A stretch of DNA of 64,000 nt from Annona cherimola (Eukaryota; Streptophyta; Magnoliopsida; Magnoliales; Annonaceae), in the NCBI GenBank assembly GCA_030490835.1, contig CM059977.1, positions 22,239,335-22,303,334 on the forward strand. The letters are read 5' to 3'. Shown here piece by piece: positions 29,992-42,710 of this stretch (position 1 is its first letter; each line of letters starts with the position of its first letter). Below the pieces are notes generated by a model, which worked only from the letters and a program-made list of their open reading frames with translations, was not told the DNA's origin and did not search any database. The position numbers and the translations under genes are program-made.

Positions 29992-30755
29992 GGGTGTGCT
30001 TGGATATTGATAATATAAAAGTTTTTAAATTAGAAAAAATAATATGATATGATAATGGTAATAATTATAGTAAATAAAATTAAATTAAAACAGATATGTT
30101 AGCTGGGAAATATTTTTATGAAATTCTTTTCATTTTTGAAACATTGATCTTTAATAGAAAATTCAATCAATTCATTGTATTTAAAATCATTTATTTAGCT
30201 TGAAGACCAAGTTCTATCCTAATCCAATATATGGATACGTTACATTTGCTCAAAAATAAGTGCATTCATATTTAAATTATGAATAACGCTTAAATTTTTT
30301 CACACATGTATTAAATGTAATAATACTTTATAGGATTATTTATTTACATATTATTAATATTTTAGATGGTTTAGATATTGAAAAAAACTACTTTAAAGTT
30401 GATATTTTAATATTGAACTATTTTATTATGTTGATTTTACACATTTATAGATATGACCCATATACAGTGAAATTAAAGAAATAAAAGGATTTTCAGAATA
30501 TTATAAATGATGTTAAATATAATAGATATGGTAGATTTTCTATTAATGATCAAGATTTTAAAAACTGACAGGATTTCATAGAAAAAGAGTTTCAATGAAG
30601 TGTCTCTTATTGTTAGTTATAAGGATAGTTATGTACAAATGAATTAAAAATATGATAATTATATAGAAATATACGAAGAAATAATTAAATTTTAGAATAA
30701 TTATGAAAAGTAAAAAATTTAATTTAAAAAGTTTTTAACCTTAACCAACACACCC
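29992..30755 (+). mobile_element. Family A MITE split by a second inserted element
   Basis: Outer ends gggtgtgcttgg and ccaacacaccc are flanked by TAA on both sides (29,989-29,991 and 30,756-30,758). The family interior breaks off after gatatgttag (about 30,093) and resumes at gttagttataagg (about 30,609), leaving GTTAG on both sides of a roughly 515-base insert. The insert's own ends are inverted to each other (tctttaatagaaaatt near the left, ttttctattaatgatca near the right). Confidence 0.75.
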
Positions 30756-31291
30756 TAATCCTCAAGTCGCCGGATGTCAAACGTTAGTGGACTTTATCCG
30801 TATTTTATCCAAGTTTTTTCTACGACGGTTATTCTTCCGTTGAGCTAACAAAGTTCATGACATTTCTGAAAATCTTCAACCGATGATGGGTGGGTTTGAC
30901 TCTTTTTTCTTGCCAAAAAAGAATAAAATTTAAATTTTGGGAATAACTCCATTGATGCCTTGATGCCATGTGTCATCCCTGCCTGGCGTGATTCGCATTA
31001 GTGATGATTTTTCTGATCATCACTCTATAAGAAATTATGATAAAACACAAGGGCATGTTTGGACAGCTCTAGTATGGGTTATCCTTCACAGCTCCGCGCC
31101 TTATTTTAGATCTTGCCTTACACCAGGCGGTTTATATTTTCAAGAAAAAATTTCTTTTACCCCCGGTATTTACTTCTAATTTTTAATATACACATAACGT
31201 TTTAAGATTTTTCTTATACCTGTATCGTCAATACAACCATTATCTATTACATCAAAAAAATAATTTTGCCCGTTCAAAATTTCTTAATTGA

Positions 31292-31571
31292 GAGTGTGTT
31301 TGTGAATGGATAAAACTTTTGATAAAAAGTTTATAAAAGTAAAAGTTGTCAAATGATGTGATATGACAGAGGTAATGATAAAGAGTAAAAATGATAAAGT
31401 TAAAATATACAAGTTAATTGTGTAGGTAGTTGTGTAGAAATGATTAAAAAGTAGGATAGTTGTATGGAAAAATATAAAAAAATAATTAAAAATATGATTA
31501 ATTGTAGAGAGTAAAAGTTTTAGAATTAGAAGTTTTAAATTGACATTTTTTCTTTATTGCCAAACACACCT
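31292..31571 (+). mobile_element. Tourist-like MITE (family A), 280 bp
   Basis: Ends gagtgtgtttgtg / ccaaacacacct with flanking TGA on both sides (31,289-31,291 and 31,572-31,574). The interior words agttaattgtgtaggtagtt and tgtgtagaaatgattaaaa match the family. Confidence 0.8.
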
Positions 31572-31574
31572 TGA

Positions 31575-32547
31575 ATCGGTTTTGCTGTAACATGATTCAA
31601 CTAATGATGGTAAAACACTAATATGTAGCATTAAATGATTCATAAATTATATTAAAGTTGAATCATTTTAATTAAAAAATTTTAATGAAATTGTCTTTTT
31701 ATAAGTAAATATATAGATATGATAGAAACATATAGTGAAATATTAAAGCATAAAAAAATTTTAAAACTTTGTTCCTATATTAACAATTAGAGACAAATGT
31801 TATGAATATAAAAGTATTTTTCCTATTTTCATTTATATACTATGTTGTCTTATTGTTTCTATTATCTTTCCTCTTTGATTTTTATTCCTATATTCTTCCC
31901 AAAATATTTTTATATTGTTCACATATTACGATGTTTTTTAATGTTTATTCTGTTTTTCACACCAATTATCCAAATTATAATTATAATGATTGGCGTGAAA
32001 AATAGAATAAATAATGAAAAACATCCTGATAGGTGAACAATTAACGATATTTATGAAGAATACAGGAATAAAAATTAAAGAGGAGGAATAATGATAAACA
32101 CAAGAAGACAAGAAAAAAAAAAAGAGCCAAATACGAATATAAGACAATTTCTACATTCGGAAGAAAAGAAAATACCAGTCCACTGAAATATCAACGCAGA
32201 AAGCCGCAAAAGATACATCATCTATAATACATTGTTTCAACTGCTCTTAGGGCCAATGTATGGTATGGCCCAAAAACTACACCATACAAGAAAAAAAAAA
32301 TTATCACTATGTTGAAAAATGAGACCCATCAATTAAAAAGATTGCTAGTAAGGAAGAAATACATGGTAATGATGTAATCTATTAAAAAATGCATAGCTGA
32401 AGGCTCTCAAAGGTAAACTTTCGGCTGTTACTGCAATCTGCTTTCATACATAAACTCTTTTGAAGATGAATGAAGACAAAAGGTGTAAAAAAGAAAGAAA
32501 GAGCACAGATGAAATGGCCAGCTGCTGTCCGGACAATGCCGTTGATT
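31575..32547. other. AT-rich spacer and 3' flank of CSN8
   Basis: 31,590-31,790 resembles the insert inside the split MITE (attaaagttgaatcatt ... tagatatgatagaaa). A partly inverted pair of arms lies around 31,850-31,990 and 32,010-32,130 (cacaccaattatcc...; tgaacaattaacgat...). No gene. The right part probably contains the 3' untranslated region of CSN8. Confidence 0.4.
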
Positions 32548-35500
32548 TCAATGCTCGAGGTGGAAAACGTATTCGGTTAAGCGCTGTAGCTTGCTGGGGT
32601 CTAGTTTCTGCTCCTTGACGTTAGGCTGCTTCTTGACAGTAAACATAGAGGCAGCAGGATCAACACTCCACCCGTGTTGCAATGCATCTGCAAAGAACAA
32701 ACATGCCCAAGACTAATTTAGTAATCAAAGGAATCTGAAGGGAAAAGACGCAAGCAGCACATGACAAGAGTAGTTTGATGTTTACATTCCAACCTTCTCA
32801 AACAGATTAAAATTTTAAAGTTATCCATTGGCAGTTTACAAGTGTCCCTCATCATTTTCTGATAACTAGCTTCAGTTCAACTAAAAAGCGCAGTTTAGTT
32901 CGATATCGGAATATCCGATTGTTAAACATGATGGAAGAGCACAGAAGCGTACAGTTTGTCACATCTTCCTCACGCATTCCAAGAAAGTGAGCTGTATCGG
33001 CAATGCTTATGGTTGAATAAGCAGAAGTGAGAAGCTGGAAAATCCTCGTAGTATAGTTCTCTGAAAATTTTGGAAACAACCAAATTCATTAAGATTCAAG
33101 GAAACAATGTGTGTATGTATGTGTAGAAAACAAAAAATGAATAAAAGAACTTGTGGAAAGAGTAACATTAATTTAGACCAGACAAAGTTGCCAAACATGA
33201 TTTCATAGAATCACCTAAAACTGAACAATTCAAACCATCTCATCCATCTAAAACAAAAGGAGAATTCAAAACACCATATATGACCATAGAATGATTGAAT
33301 AAACTTCCTTGAGTAGATTTATTTAGATGCCCAGGAGTACAAAAAACACATGCATACACTACAGACAATCCAATTCTATGTGTGAGGGAATTAACGGACA
33401 TTTAAGTAATGAAAACCAATTAGTAGATTCTAATATTCATCGGAATGTCTGGAATTAGTGGAGAGAACAAAATGAGGTATTCAACAGCCATTACTTGTAG
33501 CAAATACTTCGCAATTTTACTCAGTTATTCGTTATATTTCTCTGTAAATATCATAGCCACATTGTTTGTCAATAGGGAATTAGTGAATACCAAGCTCAAC
33601 AACAAACACATATTCACACCTTGAAGAAGTCGTATTTACAAATAGATGGTCCTAACATATGGTTCATATTTAGTTCTTTATCCACAAATGACCACCTAAA
33701 CAATTTATGCTTAAAAATAAATATATTGCAAACATATATGGTTGACATCGAGTGGGTATCAGCAAATTCCCAGCTTAGAAACCTAGCATTGCAAATAGCT
33801 GCACCCTATACACAAATGTTGAACAACCAAATAACAGTTTGAACCTCAAACCAAGACAGGAATGGAGTCCGTATGTGTCAACTGCTGGAAACCTTTATTC
33901 AGAAAAAGATGAAAACAGCCTCAGCCATCTGGGAAAAACCCCTTTTCACCCACGTCACAACTTAGACACTAACGTAAAAGAAAAAAAAAAAGAATATATA
34001 TATATAGGAACTATCACGTAATAAAATAAGAGCTGCAATTTGGTGCTGCCCTTTTATTGTTATTATTTTTGGGCATATCAAGACAATGCCGTTAGCTCCA
34101 AAACATCCATTATATTTGGTATCATTTATTTAGTTGAAATGTATGAGATTTCTTTGATTAAAAATTCACATGAAATTCGTCATTCAAAAAATATATATTG
34201 TGCATGAAAACTAAAAAGTATTTGAAGTAATTGTTATTGGTGATATGCATTCAAATTACCTCATTTACATAAGAGCAACACTTTGGATGGAATATACGTC
34301 CAAATCCTTTCTTGTGAGTTGCAAAATAGACAGATTTTTTTACTGAATTCATATATAATCTTAAAGCTTTTATTATTACATCACACTTAGATATCCTGAC
34401 AAGATAACTTTCAGGCTCATATTGAAATGTATGGGGAAATATGACAGATGAACCAAATCTAATCAAATCATCTCAGTGGGTTAAAGATGAGCAGCATAGA
34501 GATTTGGATCCCTACTGGCAGCATTGAATTATTTTCCATAAAATGATCCTAAAAACTCATATATTCCTCAATCCAAACGGCCATATTCCTCATGTTCCAG
34601 GTTACCTAATGGTATGTTCAACTTTCCAATACATACGGATTCATCTGCAAGTGCTTTAAAATGCGAATGCGAATCCATTTGCAGTGCAATTAGTTGTGCC
34701 TTAACATGTGATTGTCCATGGTTGTCACCTAATTTTAAATGATTTTCTGGCCCTCTATCAGAAGATGAGCCATCTTAAGTGTAGGATGGGTGACATCAGT
34801 GGTAATCCACCATCTCTGAAATTCAGCTAATGTGCATCATTAAGTAATAAACTATGTGAAATTCAGCTAGTTGGCAAGCCACTAGCTGATTCACTCATGG
34901 TTAATGTCATTCTCAATAACTATACTGGATTGCTAGAACTACGGATCTAGTGCTTTGCATAAGTGTCTTTGATGTGAATCATGTGATGCTCACCTTGAAG
35001 CGCATATCTCTGAGAAATCAATCAATCAATCGGATAAGGAATGGCAGTTGTACTGGCTGACCACAAAAGCTTAATAACAATCAGACCATCTATCAATTGG
35101 GCACATCTTTAATTACCTATTCAATGACCATCAGCAAAGAAATTGACTAAGATCTTCTCAGCCATTAAAATGATGCTTTGACTATTCAGAATAGTCAGCC
35201 AAGGCCGACATCTAAAAGCCAATCCGTCCTGCATCACCTGATCAAATAACCCTCAACAAAACAATAGACTACCAAATACCAATACCCAGGCTAAAATGAT
35301 AAGTCAACTTTTAATTGTGTGTGAATAGCATTCAACTACATTCTCCATAAATAAAGTTTGAACAGATCAACATCAATCAGCTTTGATTAGGACCACCATA
35401 ACCATTTGAATTGCATTTAAGAATTGTCCTCAATGAGAAACCCACCCTTAAGTGCTCATCCCTCACAAACCAGTTTACCCAGACTTCCTACTCATTGGAA

Positions 35501-38500
35501 GAATAAACACACAACAAGAACAGTTCACCACCATATGAGGCTCATCTTTGATCACACAGACCTCTAAACCTAAGTTTAATGAATACTAACCAATGGCTTT
35601 CGTTAACACCACCAACACCATCGGGTTGGTATTTTGGGAGTTCCACCATCATGGGCCTACCTTTAGTGTTTATTGGCCATAGCCCACCACTGATCAAACA
35701 TTCCTAGCCAAAAGACAGTCAACTGAAGCAGATTAATCAAGAAAGCAAATCATCAATCCCACAGAATCTATTTTCCATAACCCTGTGCCTCTAAAATAAG
35801 ACAGACCACATAGGTACTACCATTACATTAGTAGTGAGAAAAACCATTCGCCCTTAATAAGACTACAACATCTAAAGAAGAAATAGGCACCATCCATCAT
35901 GTAAGGCCCATAGTTGATTGCATAATTCTTGAGAACTAAATTTGGAAAACCTTGCCAGGGTAATAATTTACTACAAAACAAGCAGTCTATATTTGATGAC
36001 CTTTAGATATGGAAAGATGGAGTATCTTGAATTTTATGGGCCCTATCTTGAATTGTAAAAACATCCCAGAGGAATGGCATCAAGATTCAGACAAGCAGTT
36101 TAAAAGAAATAGAATTGAGAATCTTATACCAAACGTATTAAAGAGAACACCCACAGTAGTCAAACCTACCTTATCTACGACAGAACTCGACCTTTCCATC
36201 ATTAACCAATCCCTTCAACCACAAACACTAAATATTTTATCATTACACAATCATTAATCTGGAACATCATTTCACTCTTGCCAAAAGTGTTTCCTCTTGG
36301 TCATGTGACATTCCCTTGCTGCACAAATTGTTTTCTCCTAATCTCTTGATCATTTCTCAAGCAGCATTCTTGCACCTATTGCAAAAGAATCTTTGTCTTA
36401 GACTCTAATCATTATAAAATCGACCTGTTGCAACACATGACGGTTTGGACAATATGACCAAATGATTTAACAATGAAAGTACAAGGTGTGCTTCCCTCAA
36501 AATTATGTTAAAGTCCCCCTCTCACTCCCTTCCTCAAATGTCATTCTTCTGATGCAGACGAGAAAACCACACCAGTTTGTATTTCCAAAACTAATCTTAA
36601 CAGCCTAAGTTTTATAGTAGTAAACTAGTTTAAGAAAGACTATAACAAATTGCCAGCAATTTTTCTTGTAATTAGGTGGGTAGGATGTGCTGATAGTTAA
36701 CTTAAAAACCCAATTATGTTCACTTGTGAAGGATAATTTCTAAATTTGACAGGCTATGCTCATGATGTGTTCTCCTATTTCTAGATTATATTTTTTTATT
36801 GGTATTTCTAAATTATCTTTAATGGTGATAACATTAGGCAAGATCTAATGCATAAAAAATGTGTACTGAGGACTTATCTTGGCTTCTGTCTCATTGCCCG
36901 TTATTAAATTAATTATCTAAACTTTTGTCTCATCATCCTCAATGCATAAGAACATGAATATAGTAATCGTGGGAAAATCATGTGCAACAATATGTCAACC
37001 AAGATAATGAACGACAAGTTCATTCATTTAAATCCTTCTGAAAAAATGGATTTCTAATGCTATAGAAAGTTAGAAACAAGGTTCACTTTCTCCTCATAAC
37101 AAAAAAGGTTGAATATATGCGTATATATTGAAAGGCATCGTTAATGCTAGTCAAAACATTATGGAGAAGAACTAGTATTAGAAGGAGAAGAACTAATATT
37201 AGAAGTGTTCTGAAAGAACATGTATATAGAAGTGTTCTACAACTTACTGCTCTAGGACGACACAAAAGACATCAAAAAAAAAATTTTGAATAAAAAACAT
37301 CCGAATTTTTGTCAGTGAGAAATTATTCCCACACAGTATTTACAGGCCAGTTCTGTGCAGGTCACAGGTACATAAGTGGAGATCGGTTCTCTTCATGCAC
37401 ATTCCAAAAATTCCCAAGAAATTTGACAAGAAACCTCGTTTGAGAATATATCTCAGTAAACCTTCAGGGATCCACATCTTACAGCTTTCCTTCCACTCTC
37501 CTTTCATTCAGTGAGTTTACAAATTATCTAAAACAAGTATGAATGAATGAAAAGAACACACTAATCCACAAATTCTTTCAGACAAGAAGGCTCAAGATGC
37601 TCAAACAGGCCAAAAAGAACTTGCCTGATAATGCCATCACAAGCCCTTCAACTTCAGGGTTCCATTCATATCCACGAATGGCCTCATGCACACCAGCATA
37701 GTCACGTTTCCAGAGATGCTGACCAATTTTCCAAGCTGCAACAATCTCCTGCTTACTTTCCTTGATAGCCTTAGGTATTGATTTCCACAAAAACCGAGCA
37801 TTGTTGCTGCGGCAAAAAGTCCAGAAATCCATCAAATAATTAAAACCAAGAAAGCCCATAGGATCCCATCTAAAAATGCTATGCAAATTATATATGGTGT
37901 GAAATCATACCAATTGAAAAGACAAAACAAGCACACTCCACACACGTAATCTTATTGTATTAACACAGCACGGGTACAAATCTAGCTCTGGTGGCTCAAA
38001 GCCAAGCCAATGAGAAGGCCAATTTGCTAGACCTTTCCACAGGAGCAACAAACCAGATGAATCTACCAACTACTATGAATAGCCTCGCAAGTCAGGACCA
38101 CGCATAATCCGCGTATACCTCAGCAAACAAAACAAAGAAAGATACTACAGTCCCAAGCGAATTACAGAACTTAGCCGTACTCCTTCGTGCAATCGCAGCG
38201 CTCATCTCCAAAAACTCAAAGAGAATCCAAATACGGCCAGGTAGAAAAACTCACCAGAATGGAGAAGGGAATCAAAACCAGAAATAGAGAAACTGAAGCA
38301 AGTAGGAAACGGAGCTTACACATCATTCAGGTATATGTGACCTAACAAATGGATCGCATATGGCCATTCCTCCTGAAAGTTGACACCCTCAGCAGCTACC
38401 TGTTCCAGAAATCCAAAACCCTGATGAGACTGCTGTTATTTTCTATCCTTTCTACTTTCTTGGTCTCCTTCGACGTAAGATATTCACAACAGAAAAGGAA

Positions 38501-38616
38501 AACCGAGAAATCGGAAAGGAAAAGTAGCATGCCTGGAGGAGGAGATCGTCGCATAGGTCAGCTATCTTGTCATAGGATTTGGAGGCGATTGCCTCTCTCA
38601 ATGCAGGGAAATCCAT
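32548..38616 (-). CDS. CSN8: COP9 signalosome complex subunit 8
   Basis: Five exons (38616-38533, 38399-38320, 37806-37625, 33060-32953 and 32687-32548) join in phase to 197 aa, which is the length I recall for Arabidopsis CSN8. Conserved blocks in order: MDFPALREAIASKSYDKIAD, EEWPYAIHLLGHIYL, ARFLWKSIPKAIKE, DYAGVHEAIRGYEW, IFQLLTSAYSTISI, HFLGMREEDV, and the C-terminus KLQRLTEYVFHLEH. The protein is a PCI-type subunit of the nuclear COP9 signalosome, which removes NEDD8 from cullins and represses photomorphogenesis in the dark. Introns 1 and 3 begin with GC instead of GT (donors at 38,532 and 37,624); introns 2 and 4 begin with GT. Intron 3 is 4.6 kb. The frame stays open for 42 codons upstream to an ATG at 38,742, so a longer N-terminus is possible; the start chosen aligns with known family starts. 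Confidence 0.95.
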
Positions 38617-38746
38617 CCCAGCGTAAATGCAGAAATCTTCTGCAGCTTTGGGCACGCGAACTGAAGGCGATGGGAAGAGCCTTGAAGGCCTACTGCAGTA
38701 CTCTCTCGTCTGCCGCAGGCAAAGTGGAATGGTTACCGTCATGGTG

Positions 38747-39872
38747 CTCGAGCTGAGAGAGCCTGAGATTTATTTTGGAAATGTCTTGTTTTACAATAAA
38801 AAAATTTAATTAAAAATTTTTCATTCTCATAATTATTATATTTTTAATTATTTTTTATATTTTTCTATACAATTATCTTACTTTATAATTATTTTTATAT
38901 AATTATCCATATAACTAATTTATCTATTTTAAATTTTTTTACTTGTCATTATTATCTCTATTATACCATGTTATTTTCTATCAATTCAAAAAAATTTACA
39001 CCAAAATTTTTTATCTAAAAATTTCATCATTTCCCAAATACACCCTTTGGATTAACACTTGTTTTTGTAAATAGAATGGAATTAAAAAAAGGGTTATAAT
39101 CTTGTGGACTAATTTATATGCTTTTATATTTCATAAAAAAATACTTTTTCAATACCGTCAAAAAAATATTTTTCAAGCCATATTAAATTTCGTTATTTTT
39201 AAATATGTATGTTTTTTAAAAGTAAAACATTTTTACTTGAAATAACTTAAACACGTCAAGATGTTGATTTTTCACAAATAAAAAATAATATCTATATATT
39301 CAAAAATGGTAAATTTTAATATATATTAAATATATTTGCAAAAAAAATTTCATAAAAATTTTAAAAATATACCTTTTAGCCTAAGCTAACAAGATCATTA
39401 AAAAAATCATTGTTCTAGACCGAATAGACTCTCAAGAATTTTAATTTCTGCTATTTGCATGTGATTTTCCATCGTTTTCACACTTTTACAAAATTTACCC
39501 TCCATTTATGAACAAAAGAAGTTCAAATCAGCAATGGCTGCTAAGGTCTCCTGTGGAAATCAGTAATCGGCATGATTGTGTCCACGCTCTACGGTCTACA
39601 TGATTCATAAAAACCAGTATTGTTCACAAATCACAAGTCATTTTTTTTCAAATAAAGTTGATAATTGGGGTAATTTTGCAACCTCGATATAAGTAAAAAT
39701 TGTAATTTGCAAAAGTATGAGGAGGCAAGAGCAAATTGGCATTGTACTAAATATTTTTGTTGGAATTGTATTATTTTTTTTGCCTGCATTAATTCTATTA
39801 TCTTCATGAAGATATTTTTCTAAGATGATTATCCCAATTTGCATTCCGCAGGCAAACAGGCTTCTCCAATTT
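38747..39872. repeat. 1.1-kb direct duplicate, copy 1
   Basis: Runs from gagctgagagagcctgag to ggcaaacaggcttctccaat and matches 40,979-42,055 almost throughout. Inside it sit a family A MITE (about 38,787-39,045) and a decayed fold-back element (about 39,095-39,400), both also present in copy 2, so they were there before the duplication. It begins immediately upstream of CSN8. Confidence 0.85.
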
Positions 39873-39884
39873 ACAATGCCTTTT

Positions 39885-40961
39885 TCATTTATTAACTTAC
39901 TTAAAAAACTTCAACTATAACCCATTTACAACTTATTTAATAAACGGGTTAACAAGTTGTTAAAGAGTTGTGTTTGTTACTAATTTTAACGCTAAAAACC
40001 TTCAATAAAGTCTGTAAAATTAAATAAATTAAATAATTCGAAGTTAACATACCTGATCTGCCGAGTCTTCATGTGTGCGGCGCCGCAAATCTGAAGGTTG
40101 CAGCGTGCTGATATCTGCCGAGTCTTCATGCGTGTGGCGGCAGATCGAAGGTCGCAGCGGATGTCAACTGCCGACGTCTGCCGAGTGCCAAATATGATGT
40201 CTATTCTTTTGCAGTTTGCAGGCAAGCCCTTCGACGACTCAACGGACCGGAAAGGTACACAATTGCGAGAGGAGGAAGCTAGCTAGCCTTTCTAGTGACA
40301 AATAAGAGAAGAGAAGAGAGAAAGGGCGATGAAGAGAGCCAACGTAGTCCACAAATCGATGACAGGCGAGAAGCGAGAACCAGAATGAGCAGGAGAGAAA
40401 AGGGAGAAAAGGAGTGGGCGAAAGAGACACTCTATGCCCTTGAAGAATGTTCTGGATGATGTAACTGCAACATTAAATGCAAATCATTTATTTGTATGTA
40501 GCTTTGTTAACAGCGCAGTTGTCATGGGTCGTTAAATGAGGGAGTCAAAAGCAATTGGTGCTTTTGTAGAAGGGGTCTCAGTTCTGAAATATGGTTGTGT
40601 GTGCGACGGCAAATCCAAGGGAACTTCAGATCTCAGTCTCGGCTACGACTATAGAAGTTAACATCATACGCTGGCGCTGAGCGGAATAGAGTACCGAGAG
40701 CAAGAAGCCGGGAACCGACTAAATTTATATATATAATTATATATAATATATTATAAATGAGTTATACGGGTTGGATGAGTTATATGAGTTATATAAACGG
40801 GTTGGACGGGTTGCAAAGTCTCAACCCTAATCCGTTTATTTAATTAAATGGTTAAACGAGTTGGCGTATCATAACTCATTTATTCAAAAATCTCAACCCA
40901 AACTCATTTATTAACGGGTTGGACAAGCGGGTTGGCAAGTTAATCATGACCATTAACACCC
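39885..40961 (+). mobile_element. GA-cored DNA element (copy 2)
   Basis: The right end (caagttaatcatgaccattaacaccc) and left-flank words (cccatttacaacttatttaa, taaacgggttaacaag) match the elements at 728-1417 and 44,693-46,015. The core (40,050-40,720) includes a diverged internal direct repeat (ctgccgagtcttcatg at 40,059 and 40,116) and a short purine-rich tract (40,285-40,430). No transposase. Confidence 0.6.
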
Positions 40962-40978
40962 ATAGTTCCAGTTATAGC

Positions 40979-42055
40979 GCTGGAGCTGAGAGAGCATGAG
41001 ATTTATTTTGGAAATGTCTTGCTTACGATAAAAAAAATTAATTAAAAAAATTTTCATTATCATAATTATCATATTTTTTAATTATTTTTTATATATTTTT
41101 ATACATTTACCTTATTTTATAATCATTTTTATATAATTACACATATAACTAATTTATCTATTTTAATTTTTTTCTTTACTCATTATTATTATCTCTATTA
41201 TATTACGTTATTTTCTATCAATTCAAAAATTTTTACACAATAACTTTTATCCAAAAAATTTATTATTTTCTAAATACACCCTTTGGATTAACACTTGTTT
41301 TTGTAAATAGAATAGAATTAAAAAAAAGGGTTATAATCTCGTGGACTAATTTATATGCTTTTATATTTCATAAAAAAATATTTTTTCAATACCGTAAAAA
41401 AAATATTTTTCAAACCATATTAAATTTCGTTATTTTTAAATAACTTAAACATTTTTACTTGAAATAACTTAAACACTTCAAGATGTTGATTTTTCACAAA
41501 TAAAAACTAATATCTATATATTCAAAAATGGTAATTTTTAATATATATTAAATATATTTGCAAAAATATTTTTTATAAAAAATTTTAAAAATATACCTTT
41601 TAGCTAGGGTGACAAGATCACTGAAAATTCATTGTTCTGGACCTAATGGACTCTCAAGAATTTTAATTTCTGCTATTTGCATGTGATTTTCCATCTTTTT
41701 CATACTTTTACAAAATTTACCCTCCATTTATGAACAAAAGAAGTTCAAATCAGCAATGGCTGCTAAGGTCTCTTGTGGAAATCAGTAATCGGTATGATTG
41801 CGTCTACGCTATACGGTCTACATGATTCAAAAAAACCAGTATTGTTCACAAGGCATTTTTTTTGCAACCTCGATATAAGTAAAAATTGTAATTTGCAAAA
41901 GCATGAGGCAAGAGCAAATTGGCATTGTACGAAATATTTTTTTTGGAATTGTATTAATTTTTTTGCCTGCTTTAATTCTATTATCTTCATCAAGATATTT
42001 TTCTAAGATGATTATCCCAGTTTGCATCCGCAGGCAAACAGGCTTATCCAATTTC
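40979..42055. repeat. 1.1-kb direct duplicate, copy 2
   Basis: Matches copy 1 (38,747-39,872). It carries the same MITE (about 41,021-41,283) and fold-back remnant (about 41,330-41,625). It ends about 50 bases before the start codon of the CHORD-like gene, so most of that gene's promoter is duplicated sequence. Confidence 0.85.
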
Positions 42056-42107
42056 CACCCCCCATAAAATAGACCAGAAATGCCTTCTTCCTCCGGCGAT
42101 TCGCGAG

Positions 42108-42710
42108 ATGGCGTTGGCTGGTGGCAGCCTTTCTCTAAGACTCCCGATCAAGCCATCGACTGCATCCAACGTAGAAACATCCAGCTGCGGCAATGTATAC
42201 CCATTTTCCAAGCGTTTCGTTTCTCTAGAATTCCCGGCGAAGAAAATCGGGACAGCAAATATCAGAGCATCCAACATCAAGGAAAGTCCCCCAAATACCA
42301 AGAGATGCTTGAGGTGCAACACCCTCTACCAAGACGAGGATAACTCCCCCACTTCCTGCCTATTCCACGGCCATGCCACGGGTATCTCGAGAAATCATCT
42401 GCGAGCATAGATTTTCTCTTGGGTGTTTCAAATTTCGTAGGGTATGAACGTATGATATGATTTGTTTGCTCTGGGCGCAGGGGAAAGAGGGTTGTTTGCG
42501 TTGGCGCCGCCGCACCAAGGGATCGATGGGGAATGGAGCGATAGCAGCGGGGTCATCGTCTACAGATGGAATGCGGAAGGGAACAGACCCAACACTGGGA
42601 AGGCGAATTGGAAGAAAAGGTGGAGCTGCTGCCAGGAATACGATGAGAATGCGCCGCCTTGTCGGCGAGGCTGGCATGTCTGTTACGACGATGGTTTCAC
42701 GCTTTTCTAG
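42108..42710 (+). CDS. Small cysteine-rich, CHORD-like protein, function unknown
   Basis: Exons 42,108-42,381 and 42,481-42,710 join across a 99-base GT-AG intron to give 167 aa. Residues 1-60 are Ser-, Ala- and Lys-rich without acidic clusters, like a plastid transit peptide. The rest is compact: CLRCNTLYQDEDNSPTSC (67-84), then FHGH, GVIVYRWN, KRWSCCQEYDENAPPCRRGW and H157. The order C67-x2-C70-x13-C84-x2-H87 ... C141-C142-x9-C152-x4-H157 follows the zinc-binding CHORD module closely, with extra sequence in the middle. I recognise it as a conserved plant protein but know of no assigned function. Metal binding and plastid location are inferences. It is divergent from CSN8, with the duplicated region between them. 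It is encoded on the plus strand, and the codon choice favours G/C in the second exon. Confidence 0.85.

Noticed and set aside
38747..42055. Interpretation of the 1.1-kb direct repeats as LTRs of a retrotransposon
   Set aside because: No TG...CA ends, primer-binding site or polypurine-tract signal at the junctions. The interior lacks gag/pol and instead matches the GA-cored DNA element. Both repeats contain older MITEs.
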